Shown: positions 1 to 7,986, counted from the stretch's first letter. The stretch: 11,928 bases of DNA from Basidiobolus heterosporus B8920 (GCA_000697455.1 JNET01034303.1:1-11928), one strand, 5' to 3'. A program made the numbers and translations. The notes: generated from the sequence alone by a model not told the origin.

Positions 1-509
1 ATCAAAGACCTCTTTCTTGCAGCATGATTTTTATTGTCACCTTGGGACCTGATAGCTAGTAGCATTGAAATTTCAGCAGATGGAAAATTCAAGTGATGAT
101 TGTATTAAGCATTCAAGACAGTGCATGCTTGGGGCTCCTAACCTGTTGTGTAATGCTGGGAGCTATTGAAAGTGAGGTAAAGAATTTGAAGTGTATATTG
201 ATTGTACTTGTAACTTTACTGAATGGAAATTTGATGTTAAAGATTCAATCAAGAAGCAAGCAAAGCAACATACTCAGTGTGCTGAGAATGCCAAAAACAT
301 GTATACACTTTGGGTTACTCGGACCTGTTTGTGAAAGTCAAGAATATTGACTATATCTAATTAGGGGAGCGAATTCTCAACAAAATGCACCATTGAGTTA
401 CAGATGAGGAAATATTGAAAAGTCAATGCTATAAAGGCTAAACCTAGCATGAATATCAGATGCTATCTCAAGTAGTATCTGATCTAAAGACACCAACTCA
501 GTAGTAGAT
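1..509. other. AT-rich flank of doubtful contiguity
   Basis: This stretch has no complete gene that I can recognise. An 85-codon open frame on the plus strand (93-350) has no domain features. A different frame at 176-334 looks slightly more protein-like and is listed separately. The segment abuts a synthetic Tn5 mosaic end at 510-528, so it may be a different genomic fragment joined to the LON-RING gene during library preparation or assembly. No 9-base target duplication is visible across the join: 501-509 and 529-537 differ. I see no RNA gene or repeat in it. Confidence 0.5.
176..334 (+). other. Possible coding exon or relic with Cys/His pattern
   Basis: Reading codons from 176 gives 52 open codons ending at TGA 332-334. 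They begin GKEFEVYIDC and contain a C-x-C pair followed by NFTEWKFDVKDS, a lysine/glutamine-rich stretch and H-x3-C. The mixture of charged and aromatic residues with paired Cys and His resembles a small zinc-binding segment. There is no ATG at its start and a TGA lies just before it (173-175), so it would have to be an exon or the remains of a gene. I do not recognise a family. Chance is a real alternative at this length. Confidence 0.2.
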
Positions 510-528
510 CTGTCTCTTATACACATCT
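510..528. other. Tn5 mosaic end (Nextera adapter sequence), artefact
   Basis: The plus strand reads CTGTCTCTTATACACATCT, an exact match over 19 bases to the engineered Tn5 mosaic end. Natural Tn5 outside and inside ends differ from it: the mosaic end is a laboratory hybrid, which makes a natural origin very unlikely. The bases beyond (GAACC...) agree with neither full Nextera read-1 nor read-2 adapter past the first two bases, so only the transposon end has been retained, with genomic-looking sequence on both sides. It supplies the last three codons and the TAA (517-519) of the LON-RING gene. Confidence 0.93.
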
Positions 529-1719
529 GAACCACCATCGGTCTTTTAATTGTTTCGTTAACTGAGCAATATTCGAAAGACGCGATTGAGTTGATGTGAG
601 CGTTAACAAATGGTATTTTTCATATTCATCGATAGGTAAGATACTGGCTGCCCAGAAGGAGAATTCCGTTGGGTCCGTGGGCATGGTGCCGTACGTAGAG
701 TCCAACCGTTGGTTTAGCCAAGGTGCGGATCCCGTCCGAAGATAGTCAATAAATTCACTGATCGTGTTTAGGAGTTCATTTAATCTGGGGGAATTCTGAA
801 AGGCCGGGGAAAGTTCGGTATCCTCTACGAGCTCGATGTCTCCAACATAATAGCCATCGTGATTCTCATATTTCGTCACTCGAAATCGGTAAACTCCCAC
901 TGCTTCGATGAGTAACCGTCCATCAGGCAACACTTCGTATGACTTCACTTCCAACATGGTTCCATAATCCATCATGACTGCGTCGTTTTCTCCTGGTAAT
1001 ACCATACCAAACCGCTTTTTCTCGGTTTCAAGACAGCGTCTAATCAACAACCGATATCTTGGTTCGAAAATATGAAGAAAGCAACGCATCCGAGGGAAAA
1101 CCAGTGAGCAAACAAATAATGGAACCTCATTGATAGCCTCGTTCTTTTCCTTTTCCACTCCTGCCTTTCTCTGTTCCAATACTTTCGGAAGACAGGTCTC
1201 CAAGAAACGTGAGATTATCTTGTTGGCTACGTGGTTATTGAAGAATTGGTAACCAGGTAGTCGATGTCGACACACGGGACAATTGTCGCAGTGGTCCAGT
1301 GAGCGTAATAGACAACACCTACAAAAGGTATGCCCACAAATGGTCGTGAGGGGCTGCCACAGTACGTTGAAGCATATTTGACATTCCACTTCTACCGCCA
1401 TTTCTTTCAAGAATCTCTCAGAAAGGGTGTCAGTGGCTATAGCAGGCTGTAATGTAGTTATTCTCTCCGATATCCTTGCCACCAAGACGTCCACCTTCAG
1501 TTCGCCCGATGGATGTGTTTTACGGGTGCATTGCGGTAGAGGACAAGTGAACCGGCGGTAGGGCTTGGTTGAGTTGGGAATGCAGTTGAGACACAGGGTA
1601 TTACCACAGGTGAGGGTGATGGGCTGATTGAACGCTTGCTCACATTGAGGGCAGGTAAAGATACGATTGAGTGCTTCTAAGGTGACTGGAGGCAAGCTTG
1701 GCGAGTCCTTTAGTGACAT
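517..1719 (-). CDS. RING-RING-LON domain protein (LONRF-like E3 ligase), 3' end altered
   Basis: Predicted RING-type ubiquitin ligase of the LON peptidase N-terminal domain and RING finger family, with no protease domain. The start is ATG at 1719; the frame extends to a TTG six bases upstream, and an in-frame TAG lies about a dozen codons further up. RING1 spans residues ~23-64 (C23, C26, C38, C43, C46, C59, C64) and has Asn where the usual His ligand sits (C-G-N). RING2 (C113-C150) is a canonical C3HC4 finger containing CGHTFC and CPVC. The LON substrate-binding domain runs from ~199 (VPLFVCSLVFPRM, HIFEPRYR) to WWF at ~397. No TPR repeats are seen, unlike animal LONRF proteins. No intron is needed. 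The last residues (Arg-Cys-Val) and the TAA lie inside the Tn5 mosaic end, so native sequence stops at Phe397 and the true C-terminus is unknown, though the LON domain looks nearly complete. The family call is secure; substrate and pathway cannot be read from sequence. Confidence 0.9.
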   Translation of the reverse strand: MSLKDSPSLPPVTLEALNRIFTCPQCEQAFNQPITLTCGNTLCLNCIPNSTKPYRRFTCPLPQCTRKTHPSGELKVDVLVARISERITTLQPAIATDTLSERFLKEMAVEVECQICFNVLWQPLTTICGHTFCRCCLLRSLDHCDNCPVCRHRLPGYQFFNNHVANKIISRFLETCLPKVLEQRKAGVEKEKNEAINEVPLFVCSLVFPRMRCFLHIFEPRYRLLIRRCLETEKKRFGMVLPGENDAVMMDYGTMLEVKSYEVLPDGRLLIEAVGVYRFRVTKYENHDGYYVGDIELVEDTELSPAFQNSPRLNELLNTISEFIDYLRTGSAPWLNQRLDSTYGTMPTDPTEFSFWAASILPIDEYEKYHLLTLTSTQSRLSNIAQLTKQLKDRWWFRCV

Positions 1720-2479
1720 GAACAATCGATCAAGGTATGAGGAGAGTGAGGGCTAGCATTGGGTATTAGTACTTCGATCTGCAGGAACGTCCCCTAAAAT
1801 TCAAAAACTCAATAATGCTACCAGGATTAAGCAGTAGACATGTGCCCTAGATTCCTTGGTACCAGTGACTAGTTCATGCAGTGAAACATGTCCTCCAGGT
1901 TTGATTGGAGTGTATCTAGTGATGGAGTCTAAATCGGGGTGTTTGGGTTGGCTCTTGACGAAGTTTACTGTATAGTGTGAAACTGGTTTCTTCGTACACC
2001 TAGTTTGGAAGTGAATGAGTTGTGGATCTCCGATTCACATACAATGAGGGCCAGCCATACGATCTCTATTCCAATGGTGAGAGATATGTCAGGAAGTAGA
2101 GTCATCCCAGGGCAAGTCTGGGCACATGCTCTCATACTCCCCTCGGTCAAGCCTCGGTGGCCGGCAGATCACCCACTAGCGGTGGTTGTGGAACTGAGTG
2201 ACGCTGCGCAGTCCTTAGCAGGCTGGCGATCTCCTATCCACATGCCTGTGAAGGCCTACACTGCACATAGCGTTGTGTTTTTCTCGGTCTAGAATGGCAC
2301 TGCAAGTAAGGGGATCCAAGGAGCGCCTGTATGGCTGGAGCCTGCGGTCCTTACAGAATGGAGCAAGTGGTGCCGATAGAAAACAGAGCCACTTCCTTGA
2401 CATGAAGTGCTTTGGAGGGTTTCTACCAACCTGAGAATGGAAAAGGGAATCAGTAGAAACATTGGCCATGGAAGCCCAC
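1720..2479. other. Intergenic region without recognised gene
   Basis: This lies between the 5' end of the LON-RING gene and the 3' end of the SH3/transglutaminase gene, so it should contain the promoter of the former. Open frames of 61-95 codons on both strands (for example plus 2005-2292) show no domain, no protein-like composition and no homology I recognise. The part at about 2100-2270 is visibly more GC-rich than its surroundings and is followed by a T-run at 2278-2282. I checked it against tRNA, 5S, U-snRNA and SRP RNA landmarks and found no convincing match. Confidence 0.5.
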
Positions 2480-2485
2480 TTTATT
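2480..2485 (-). promoter_or_regulatory. Polyadenylation signal AATAAA for the SH3/transglutaminase gene
   Basis: The minus strand reads AATAAA about 100 bases beyond the TAA at 2584-2586, a reasonable distance for fungal 3'-end formation. It is a short motif, so this is only suggestive. Confidence 0.45.
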
Positions 2486-2583
2486 GTATTCGTTTGGTTT
2501 TCTCTTAGTACAACTTGGCAGGGTGATGTTTGAATATTGTGTGAGAATGGACCATGAAGGAAATGTAAAGGGTAGACAAAGTA

Positions 2584-5500
2584 TTAATGGCATGTGTAGC
2601 TTGTGATCAAATCATACCTACCACTCGCTTCGTTTACCGACTGAAAAGCCACTTTCCATGAACCAGGTTCCTTCAACTGGACCCCGTTCAGCACATACTC
2701 CACTTGATTATGTCCCACTATCTGGGAGTGGAAATTGGAAAAGACATTCTTTGGGGAAATCAAGACGACCTTCGGTAGAGTCTTGTGCTCATCGGTCCAT
2801 AAATGTAGTTTGAACGTCTGTTCCTGATGCAATATAAGACTTTCCAGCAATGGGCTATCGATTGAGAAGGCATAGCCCTGTTCTACGCGATACAAAGCAC
2901 AGAAAGTGGGAGCCTCATCATATGGCAAGGATGCAACGCTAAGGTGAATAGTTGCGACGCTGGAGGATCTGTTGCTTGAGTCGTTGCTTCCATAGAATGT
3001 CAGTTGCCATTCTCCGACCGCTGGGGGATATACCCAGGCCGTTACCGTGCTCAACGCCTTGGAATGATCTACCTGGCAGAACGTGGTATTTTTCAAGCAA
3101 TTTTCCTTATTTTTCAAGTCAGCCGAGATTTTACAGGTTCGGGGGATTTCCAGCTTGAACTCAAGAGGCAGCGAGGTCTCTTGGTCCACGGTTATCACAT
3201 TCCCCGGGTATTTCAAGAACTTTAAACCTAACGAGAAGAAGGTTCCACTGACGAACGGTAAACGTCGGAACTCAGCTTCATTGGCAGGGGGATTGATGTA
3301 CTGTAGGTGTGGAGAGTTCAGTGGGAAATGGTTGGCAATGAACAGCGAGGGTGGTGCCAAAAAATAGAACGGATTGAACTTCTTCACAAAGCTCGACCCG
3401 TTTAGATGCCCTTGAAAAAATACTCAGTCAACAGTCACACTGTAAACAAGAACAGGGATTTACCTGCGCCCCAGGTGCTATCGATCATTCTATAAACTCC
3501 ATTGATACGAACTAGATGTGGGTTTTGGTTAGCGTGGGCTTGGGCTTGGGCTTAGTGGAGAAGACGTATACACTTCAGATCAACGTACCGACATTCCATG
3601 CATGGACGGGGCCCAACGGCTTCTGAGCTTCGGTGTAAGGCTCGGTACCGGCACCTTGGGCCATGAGAATTAGTCAAGCCATATGAAGTGTGAACAACCA
3701 CTACGCCACTTACCTCGACTATATCCGCGGATCTTCTCAACATAGATCCCGGCAATGCCGCACATCTCTTCGAACAAATTGGCATATCCTTCGCACACAG
3801 AGAGCCTGGATCTTAGAACGCTCTCTGCGGATTGGCTGGGAAGCCTGCCAGAAAAGAAGCTTGCGGTGTCGTAGGCAATGTTCTAGATCGAGGGCATGAG
3901 GAGTAAATGAATCAACGTCAATGAAGCGAAGCAACAAACACACCACCCACATCAGCAATCCAGACAAAAATGCTTCGAACTTTGTGCAGCTCCAAATCAA
4001 ACGGTTGAACCAGATGAGCTGTCAGCTCACCGAGGTGATGCGTAATTCCTTGTGGGGTGTCTCTGGAGTAACGATCGACCTCCACGAACTCCGACTCTTT
4101 TCCACATGAAAATGCGTTTAGTTTATTGAGTTTACTTTTTATGTTTATTGGTGGTTTGTTACCTTCGAAAACAAGCTTAGTATGATTCAATTCAGCAACA
4201 TCTTCCCATGGCGGAAAGCCCGGGACCCAGTACTCACGGATGACCTCATTGTCGCTGTGCACAGACTTAACGTTATAATCGGTTCTTCGCTTGTGAATGA
4301 ATGTTCCAGGTGAAACGCTGAAACTTACATCTCTTGGACATGATTAGCGGGAAACAGGCCCCGACGTTTGTTTGCCGAGTGCGTGCCGCACCACCAATCG
4401 GCCGATTCCTTTTCTATGTCCACCACGATGTCTCCCTCCGAGAAGGACAACTCATCATCCATCGTCGCAGCAAAATCGTACATGGCTTTGGCACGGATGC
4501 TAGATTTGGGAGTATCTTCATTCTTGGAGAGTGCGGCTGGTGCTGGTGCTGGTGCTGGTGCTGGTGCTTGGAATGGGACTGGGACTGGGACTGGAACCGG
4601 GTCGGGGGTGGGATCTAGCTTACGAGATTGATAAGCAGTACCGTGATCGAGTGCCTGGGTATCCGCTAACGGAGCAGTATCCGAGCCACAAGCATCCCTT
4701 GGTTTACAGTAGACACAATGTGAATAAGACGGCGAGATCAAGATGAACACAAATCGATGAGAACTGAAGAACTTACAAGATTTCAACATGATTCAGAGGG
4801 AAGGTTCCTGTTCCATTGACCGGATGCGTTCCACACCACCAATCATCCGAAATTTTATAAACGTTGGAGATCAAATCACCCGGTTGGAATGAGATCTCAT
4901 CCCCTTGTAGCGCATTATACTCATACAATGCTCTGGCTGTAACGCCGCGTGGTTTGGATGGAATCTTTAGTTGTTCAGCTTTGGAAGCAACAACTAGTAT
5001 TTTACGTCAAGGGTTTAACTTGTTAGAAGAGTGAATGATCTCAATAATTCAGATGCTGACAAACTACAAAGTATCTATAATTAGAACTGAAAATTGCATA
5101 TGTCGTAAAACCAAGTATGGCCCTTACCCTTTACCCATAGGAGGAGGGGTGACTTCTTGCCGTTGGGTTCTTGACTGAGCCTCGGCAGCAACACTACGCG
5201 ACTCGTTGTGATTGTTTCTTACTTCTTTCACAGTGCTCTCTCTGAAATTTCAAGTGATTGCCTATATTAATGAAAATGATCGAATTTAATAAAATCTTGA
5301 ATAACTTACATCTCTCTGACATGGTTCGCGGGGAAGTTCCCACGGTTTCCGTTGTGCTCACCAAGCCACCAGTTTACGTCAACTACAAGTAAGCCAAAGT
5401 TCGTTAGCATGTATAAATCACCGTACAGACAGAGAACAAGAAGTGGAAGTTTACATTTATCAAGAACCTTGATCTTTTCTCCCGCTTGTAAGGATAAATC

Positions 5501-7931
5501 ATCGTCTTCAACTCCTACAAAATTATACAACACCTCCGCATAAACCACTCCTTCGTCTAATTGAAGCTCTTTCTTTGCTGGCGGAGGTTCCTGTTTTATT
5601 GGCTTTCTTATCTCCTCTGTGAACAGTGGGTTTCGATGAAGGTTGGAACTAGGTTTCTTCTCCTCTTCGGTAGCTTTAACACCAGAGTTTTGCAATCTTT
5701 TGATCCTGTCCATGATGGATCCACCTTGGCTGATATCTAGTGTGGGGGATGGAGATCTGTTATCTGCCCGACGTGGAGAAGCAGACTTATCGGAAGATTG
5801 TGGATTGTTCGGCACTTGGCCGGTAGACTTTGGTGCGATGTTTGATAGAGGAGCGGGTTTACTTGTACTCCAAGACGTAGGTCTTGAGCCTGGATTTGGC
5901 AATTGTTCAGGCCCCGAAGTCGATTCGAATTGCTCAAATGCGGATTTACGCATAGGTCTAGGTGCTGGTGAGGTTCTTGGAACGGCTGTTGATGCTTGCT
6001 CACATTTAGGCTTATCCATAAAGCTTGAAATTGGTGCTGATTCTAGTGTCATCTCAGGAGTCGGTCTAAGGGCTGGTGGAGGCGGGTAGGAAGATCTTGG
6101 CGGAGACCTTGTGATAGGTGGTGAATTTGATATAGGATCGGGAGTAGGCCTTAGGAATGGTGGTGCCTCATAGGCAGATCTTGATGAAGGTCTGGGTACT
6201 GGGTCTGGCTCAGATGCAGCTATAGGAGTGGGTCTTAAGACTGGTGGTGGATCATATACGGATCTTGACATAGGTCTTGATACTGGTGTTGGTTCAGACG
6301 AAGGTGGAGGAGTTGGTCTTAAAGCTGGCGGTGCCTCATATGCAGATCTTGATGTGGGTCTCGATCCTAACGCTGGCTCAGATGTAGGCATAGGTGCGGG
6401 TCTTGGAGCTGATGGTGGCTCATAAGATGACCTTGAAGAAGGTCTTGGGGCTAATACTGGCTCAGATGTAGGCATGGGCGTGGGCCTGAGGACTGGTGGT
6501 GGTTCGTATCCAGATCGCGACATGGATATCGGAGCTGGAGCTGGTACTGGCTCAGAAGCCAGTTGAGGAGTAGGTCTTAAGACTGGAGGTGGTTCATATC
6601 CGGATCTTGACATAGTCCTTGGGGCTGGTTCAGGGCCAGGCTGGGGAGTGGGCCTTAAAACTGGTGGTGACTCATATGCTGGTCTCGGTACAGGCGCGGG
6701 TGCAGTTGTAGGTGTAGGCCTGGGCGTTGGGAGAGGCTGAGAGTAATCTGTGTTAGAACTAGATGTATCACTATAGAAGCTCTCTCTCGATGAAGCGTTG
6801 GACTCGTTACGATCAGCCCCTTCACTTGGAAGGCCTTTGGATTGTCGAAGCCTTTGGATGGAAGGTAAAGGAGTAGACCTACTAGTCAAATAGCTAGGCG
6901 GCTGGCTTTCTCTGTCTCGCGACATCGGCCCATTGTTGGAAGGAGGCTCTGGAGATCCGCCTAATCTGATTCCTGAGGGTAGCGGGGGAGGAGAGTTATA
7001 CCCGGGTGGCTGAGCTGCTCTTAGACCAGAGGAGTTGGGTGCCACTGGTGCGGAACCAGTCCTGGGATTTTTTGGTGGTAACGGTGGCGGTGGGGAAGGC
7101 ATACCCAGGTTATTGGACAAAGCTGAGGTATTTTCTAAGAATGATCTTGTCTGGTTAATGTTCCTTTCGTTCAAGGCAGGGTTCCTCTTAAGTAAAGGAT
7201 TTCCAGCTTCTTCATTAAGTCTACGGATATTATCTCCATTGGATTGAGCCAAGCCAACAAGCTTTTTTCCTGCTGCCTCTCCACCATATTTTTGAAGTGT
7301 TTCGTGGCTTCTTATTCCTCTATCTAAGCCTGAAGAATACTGGTCCGTGGCTAGGGTGTTGCTTCTCATCAAATTTCTCCCGGCTGACTCAAGATTTCTT
7401 CCCTTTGATTGAGGGTTTAAGGTATTATTTCTCCACAAGTTAGCTTTTGGAGAGACCTCGCCTAGATTGTGGTTGTATTCAAATGAGCTCTCGTCAGGTT
7501 TGCGAGGTGGTAAAGGAGGTGGTGCAGCTACAGGATCATCAGGTCTAAAGGACCAGTTCAGGAACTAGATCAGCAGATGGAAAAGAGTATAACGAAAAAC
7601 TTACATAGGTTCAACGAAATTCTTTGGAAACACGCCAACTCTATCCCCAATTTTTCCTCTCCACCAGTTCTCGTCTTCTATAAAGAGAAGTCAAAACGAA
7701 AAATAGTGGTTAATGACTTCCTCGATGACTATTTTACAGTTAACGTGACGACTCTTTTTTTTTTGGAAAGGTAGTAACTTAAACAGTAGGAAACGTTGAT
7801 AAAGGTAGACATCACTCACCTTCTCCAATCACTTGGATGATCTCATTTTTGTCAAAAGTTAAGTCCCCGGAGACATCGGACTCGTATGGGAACAGACCTT
7901 TTGCTCTTTTGGGTAAAACAGAGTTTGTCAT
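2584..7931 (-). CDS. CYK3: Cyk3/KY-type protein: four SH3 domains plus transglutaminase-like core (12 exons)
   Basis: Reconstructed as join of exons 7931-7820, 7677-7605, 7544-5455, 5382-5310, 5241-5135, 4993-4777, 4697-4329, 4254-3951, 3882-3714, 3654-3589, 3511-3464 and 3410-2584. This is 4455 nt, 1484 residues plus TAA. Every junction is GT-AG and keeps frame. The domain order is SH3-1 (~9-63), a proline-rich disordered region (~63-727), SH3-2 (~728-784), SH3-3 (~837-891), SH3-4 (~958-1014), a transglutaminase-like core (~1073-1210) and a KY/Cyk3-type C-terminal region (FVKKFNPFYFLAPP onward). In yeasts Cyk3 acts at the contractile ring and septum to promote septation; a similar cortical role here is inferred. 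Yeast Cyk3 is about 885 residues with one SH3, so this protein is markedly enlarged. The ATG at 7931 is favoured because an in-frame TAG lies just upstream and SH3-1 follows at once. Alternative splice sites could shift individual junctions. The family assignment is firm, but orthology to CYK3 rather than to a paralogous multi-SH3 member is less certain. Confidence 0.88.
3464..4079 (-). other. Transglutaminase-like core with Cys-His-Asp triad
   Basis: This part of the large gene (exons 8-11) reads VDRYSRDTP...KVRSIFVWIAD, then NIAYDTASFFSG, VLRSRLSVCEGYANLF, IRGYSRG, GPVHAWNVV and GVYRMIDSTWGAG. These are the successive landmarks of the Cyk3/KY transglutaminase fold. The expected triad is present: Cys1145 (3793-3795), His1189 in HAWN (3602-3604) and Asp1204 in IDSTWG (3480-3482). 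The four introns joining these pieces are 3883-3950, 3655-3713, 3512-3588 and 3411-3463, and their phases agree. The S. pombe Cyk3 domain has been described as lacking the catalytic active site, so an intact triad here leaves open real thiol chemistry. Activity cannot be concluded from residues alone. Confidence 0.88.
4329..4498 (-). other. SH3 domain 4
   Basis: The domain is encoded within exon 7 without an internal intron. It carries RAKAMYDFAA (ALYDF motif), DELSFSEGDIV, the ADWWCG tryptophan pair and GLFPANHV, so the ligand-binding aromatic residues and the proline are in place. It ends at a phase-2 intron (4255-4328) that splits an AT-C isoleucine codon and leads directly toward the transglutaminase region. 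Confidence 0.9.
4536..4594. repeat. Hexanucleotide repeats coding Pro-Ala and Pro-Val runs
   Basis: Two adjoining short tandem arrays lie in exon 7 between SH3-3 and SH3-4. GGTGCT-type units (4536-4568) encode an alternating Ala-Pro run, and GGGACT-type units (4575-4594) encode a Pro-Val run on the minus strand. They form a stiff proline linker and, as simple repeats, are likely to vary in copy number between strains. Confidence 0.8.
4777..4940 (-). other. SH3 domain 3
   Basis: The domain is encoded in exon 6 without an internal intron. It shows TARALYEYNALQGDE, ISFQPGDLI, SDDWWCGTH and TFPLNHVEI. The ALYEY aromatic motif, the acidic RT loop, the WW pair and the FPxNxV end are all present, so it should be able to bind PxxP ligands. 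Its downstream intron (4698-4776) is phase 2, like those after the other SH3 domains. The upstream intron is 4994-5134. Confidence 0.9.
5310..5548 (-). other. SH3 domain 2 (split by an intron)
   Basis: The end of exon 3 encodes VVYAEVLYNFVGVEDDDLS and LQAGEKIKVLDK. After intron 5383-5454 (phase 1), exon 4 continues DVNWWLGEHNGNRGNFPANHV. Reading through the intron without splicing inserts a hydrophobic stretch into the domain, which supports removal. The following intron 5242-5309 is phase 2 and splits an AT-A codon. Confidence 0.9.
6023..6679 (-). repeat. Eight tandem proline-rich repeats of ~27 residues
   Basis: Residues ~351-569 of the large protein consist of eight imperfect units built on (S/G/A)-Y-E-x-P-P-x-L-R-P-T-P, a Ser-Glu-Pro segment and P-R-P-x-S-R-S. 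The period is about 27-30 residues (roughly 84 bases). Units 2 and 3 are the most alike and the last two the most diverged. The tyrosine is kept in all units. Such a block is probably disordered and could offer repeated SH3 or WW ligand or phosphorylation sites; that is inference. Confidence 0.85.
7494..7527 (-). other. Class II SH3-ligand motif next to SH3-1
   Basis: Residues ~71-77 read PPLPPRK, matching the PxxPx(R/K) class II SH3 ligand pattern. They lie about 10 residues after SH3-1. A second match, PPPPLPPK, occurs at ~213-220. Both could be bound in cis by one of the four SH3 domains. The motif is seen directly; binding is inferred. Confidence 0.55.
7605..7907 (-). other. SH3 domain 1 (split by an intron)
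   Basis: Exon 1 encodes AKGLFPYESDVSGDLTF and DKNEIIQVIGE. After phase-1 intron 7678-7819, exon 2 gives DENWWRGKIGDRVGVFPKNFV. The first aromatic motif is GLFPYES, a common variant of ALYDY, and the WW pair and FPxNFV end are intact. The next intron (7545-7604) is phase 2. The N-terminal position matches that of the single SH3 in yeast Cyk3. Confidence 0.88.
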
Positions 7932-7986
7932 AAAGTAGGATTCTTTTGCTAACTACTTCACAGAAATATCGGAATGTAAAGGAGTT

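Noticed and set aside
510-528. A natural Tn5-family bacterial transposon end or horizontal transfer
   Set aside because: The 19 bases equal the laboratory mosaic end, not a natural outside or inside end, and no transposase or second end is present.
2100-2400. A GC-richer stretch with words recalling SRP RNA (GCCTGTGAA, GGAGCA)
   Set aside because: The order of the words is opposite to SRP RNA, and the conserved helix 8 and Alu-domain context is missing.
2584-3387. A stand-alone 267-residue gene beginning at an internal Met
   Set aside because: The same frame extends upstream to 3410 and joins, in phase, to WGAG and the rest of the transglutaminase core. The FYFLAPP segment always follows that core in this family.
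5121-5134. Donor GTAAGG at 5127 for exon 5
   Set aside because: It would give phase 2 and a broken frame in exon 6. The GTAAAG donor at 5134 gives phase 1 and leads into SH3-3.
5643-6425. Plus-strand frames of glycine-rich or Leu-Asp-Gly type (5643-6089, 6228-6425)
   Set aside because: These are antisense shadows of the proline-rich coding repeats.
4325-7438. Separate small SH3 genes (4325-4789 and 5306-7438)
   Set aside because: Their apparent starts and stops fall in introns. Each ends at GTAAGT directly after an SH3 domain, and all join in consistent phase.
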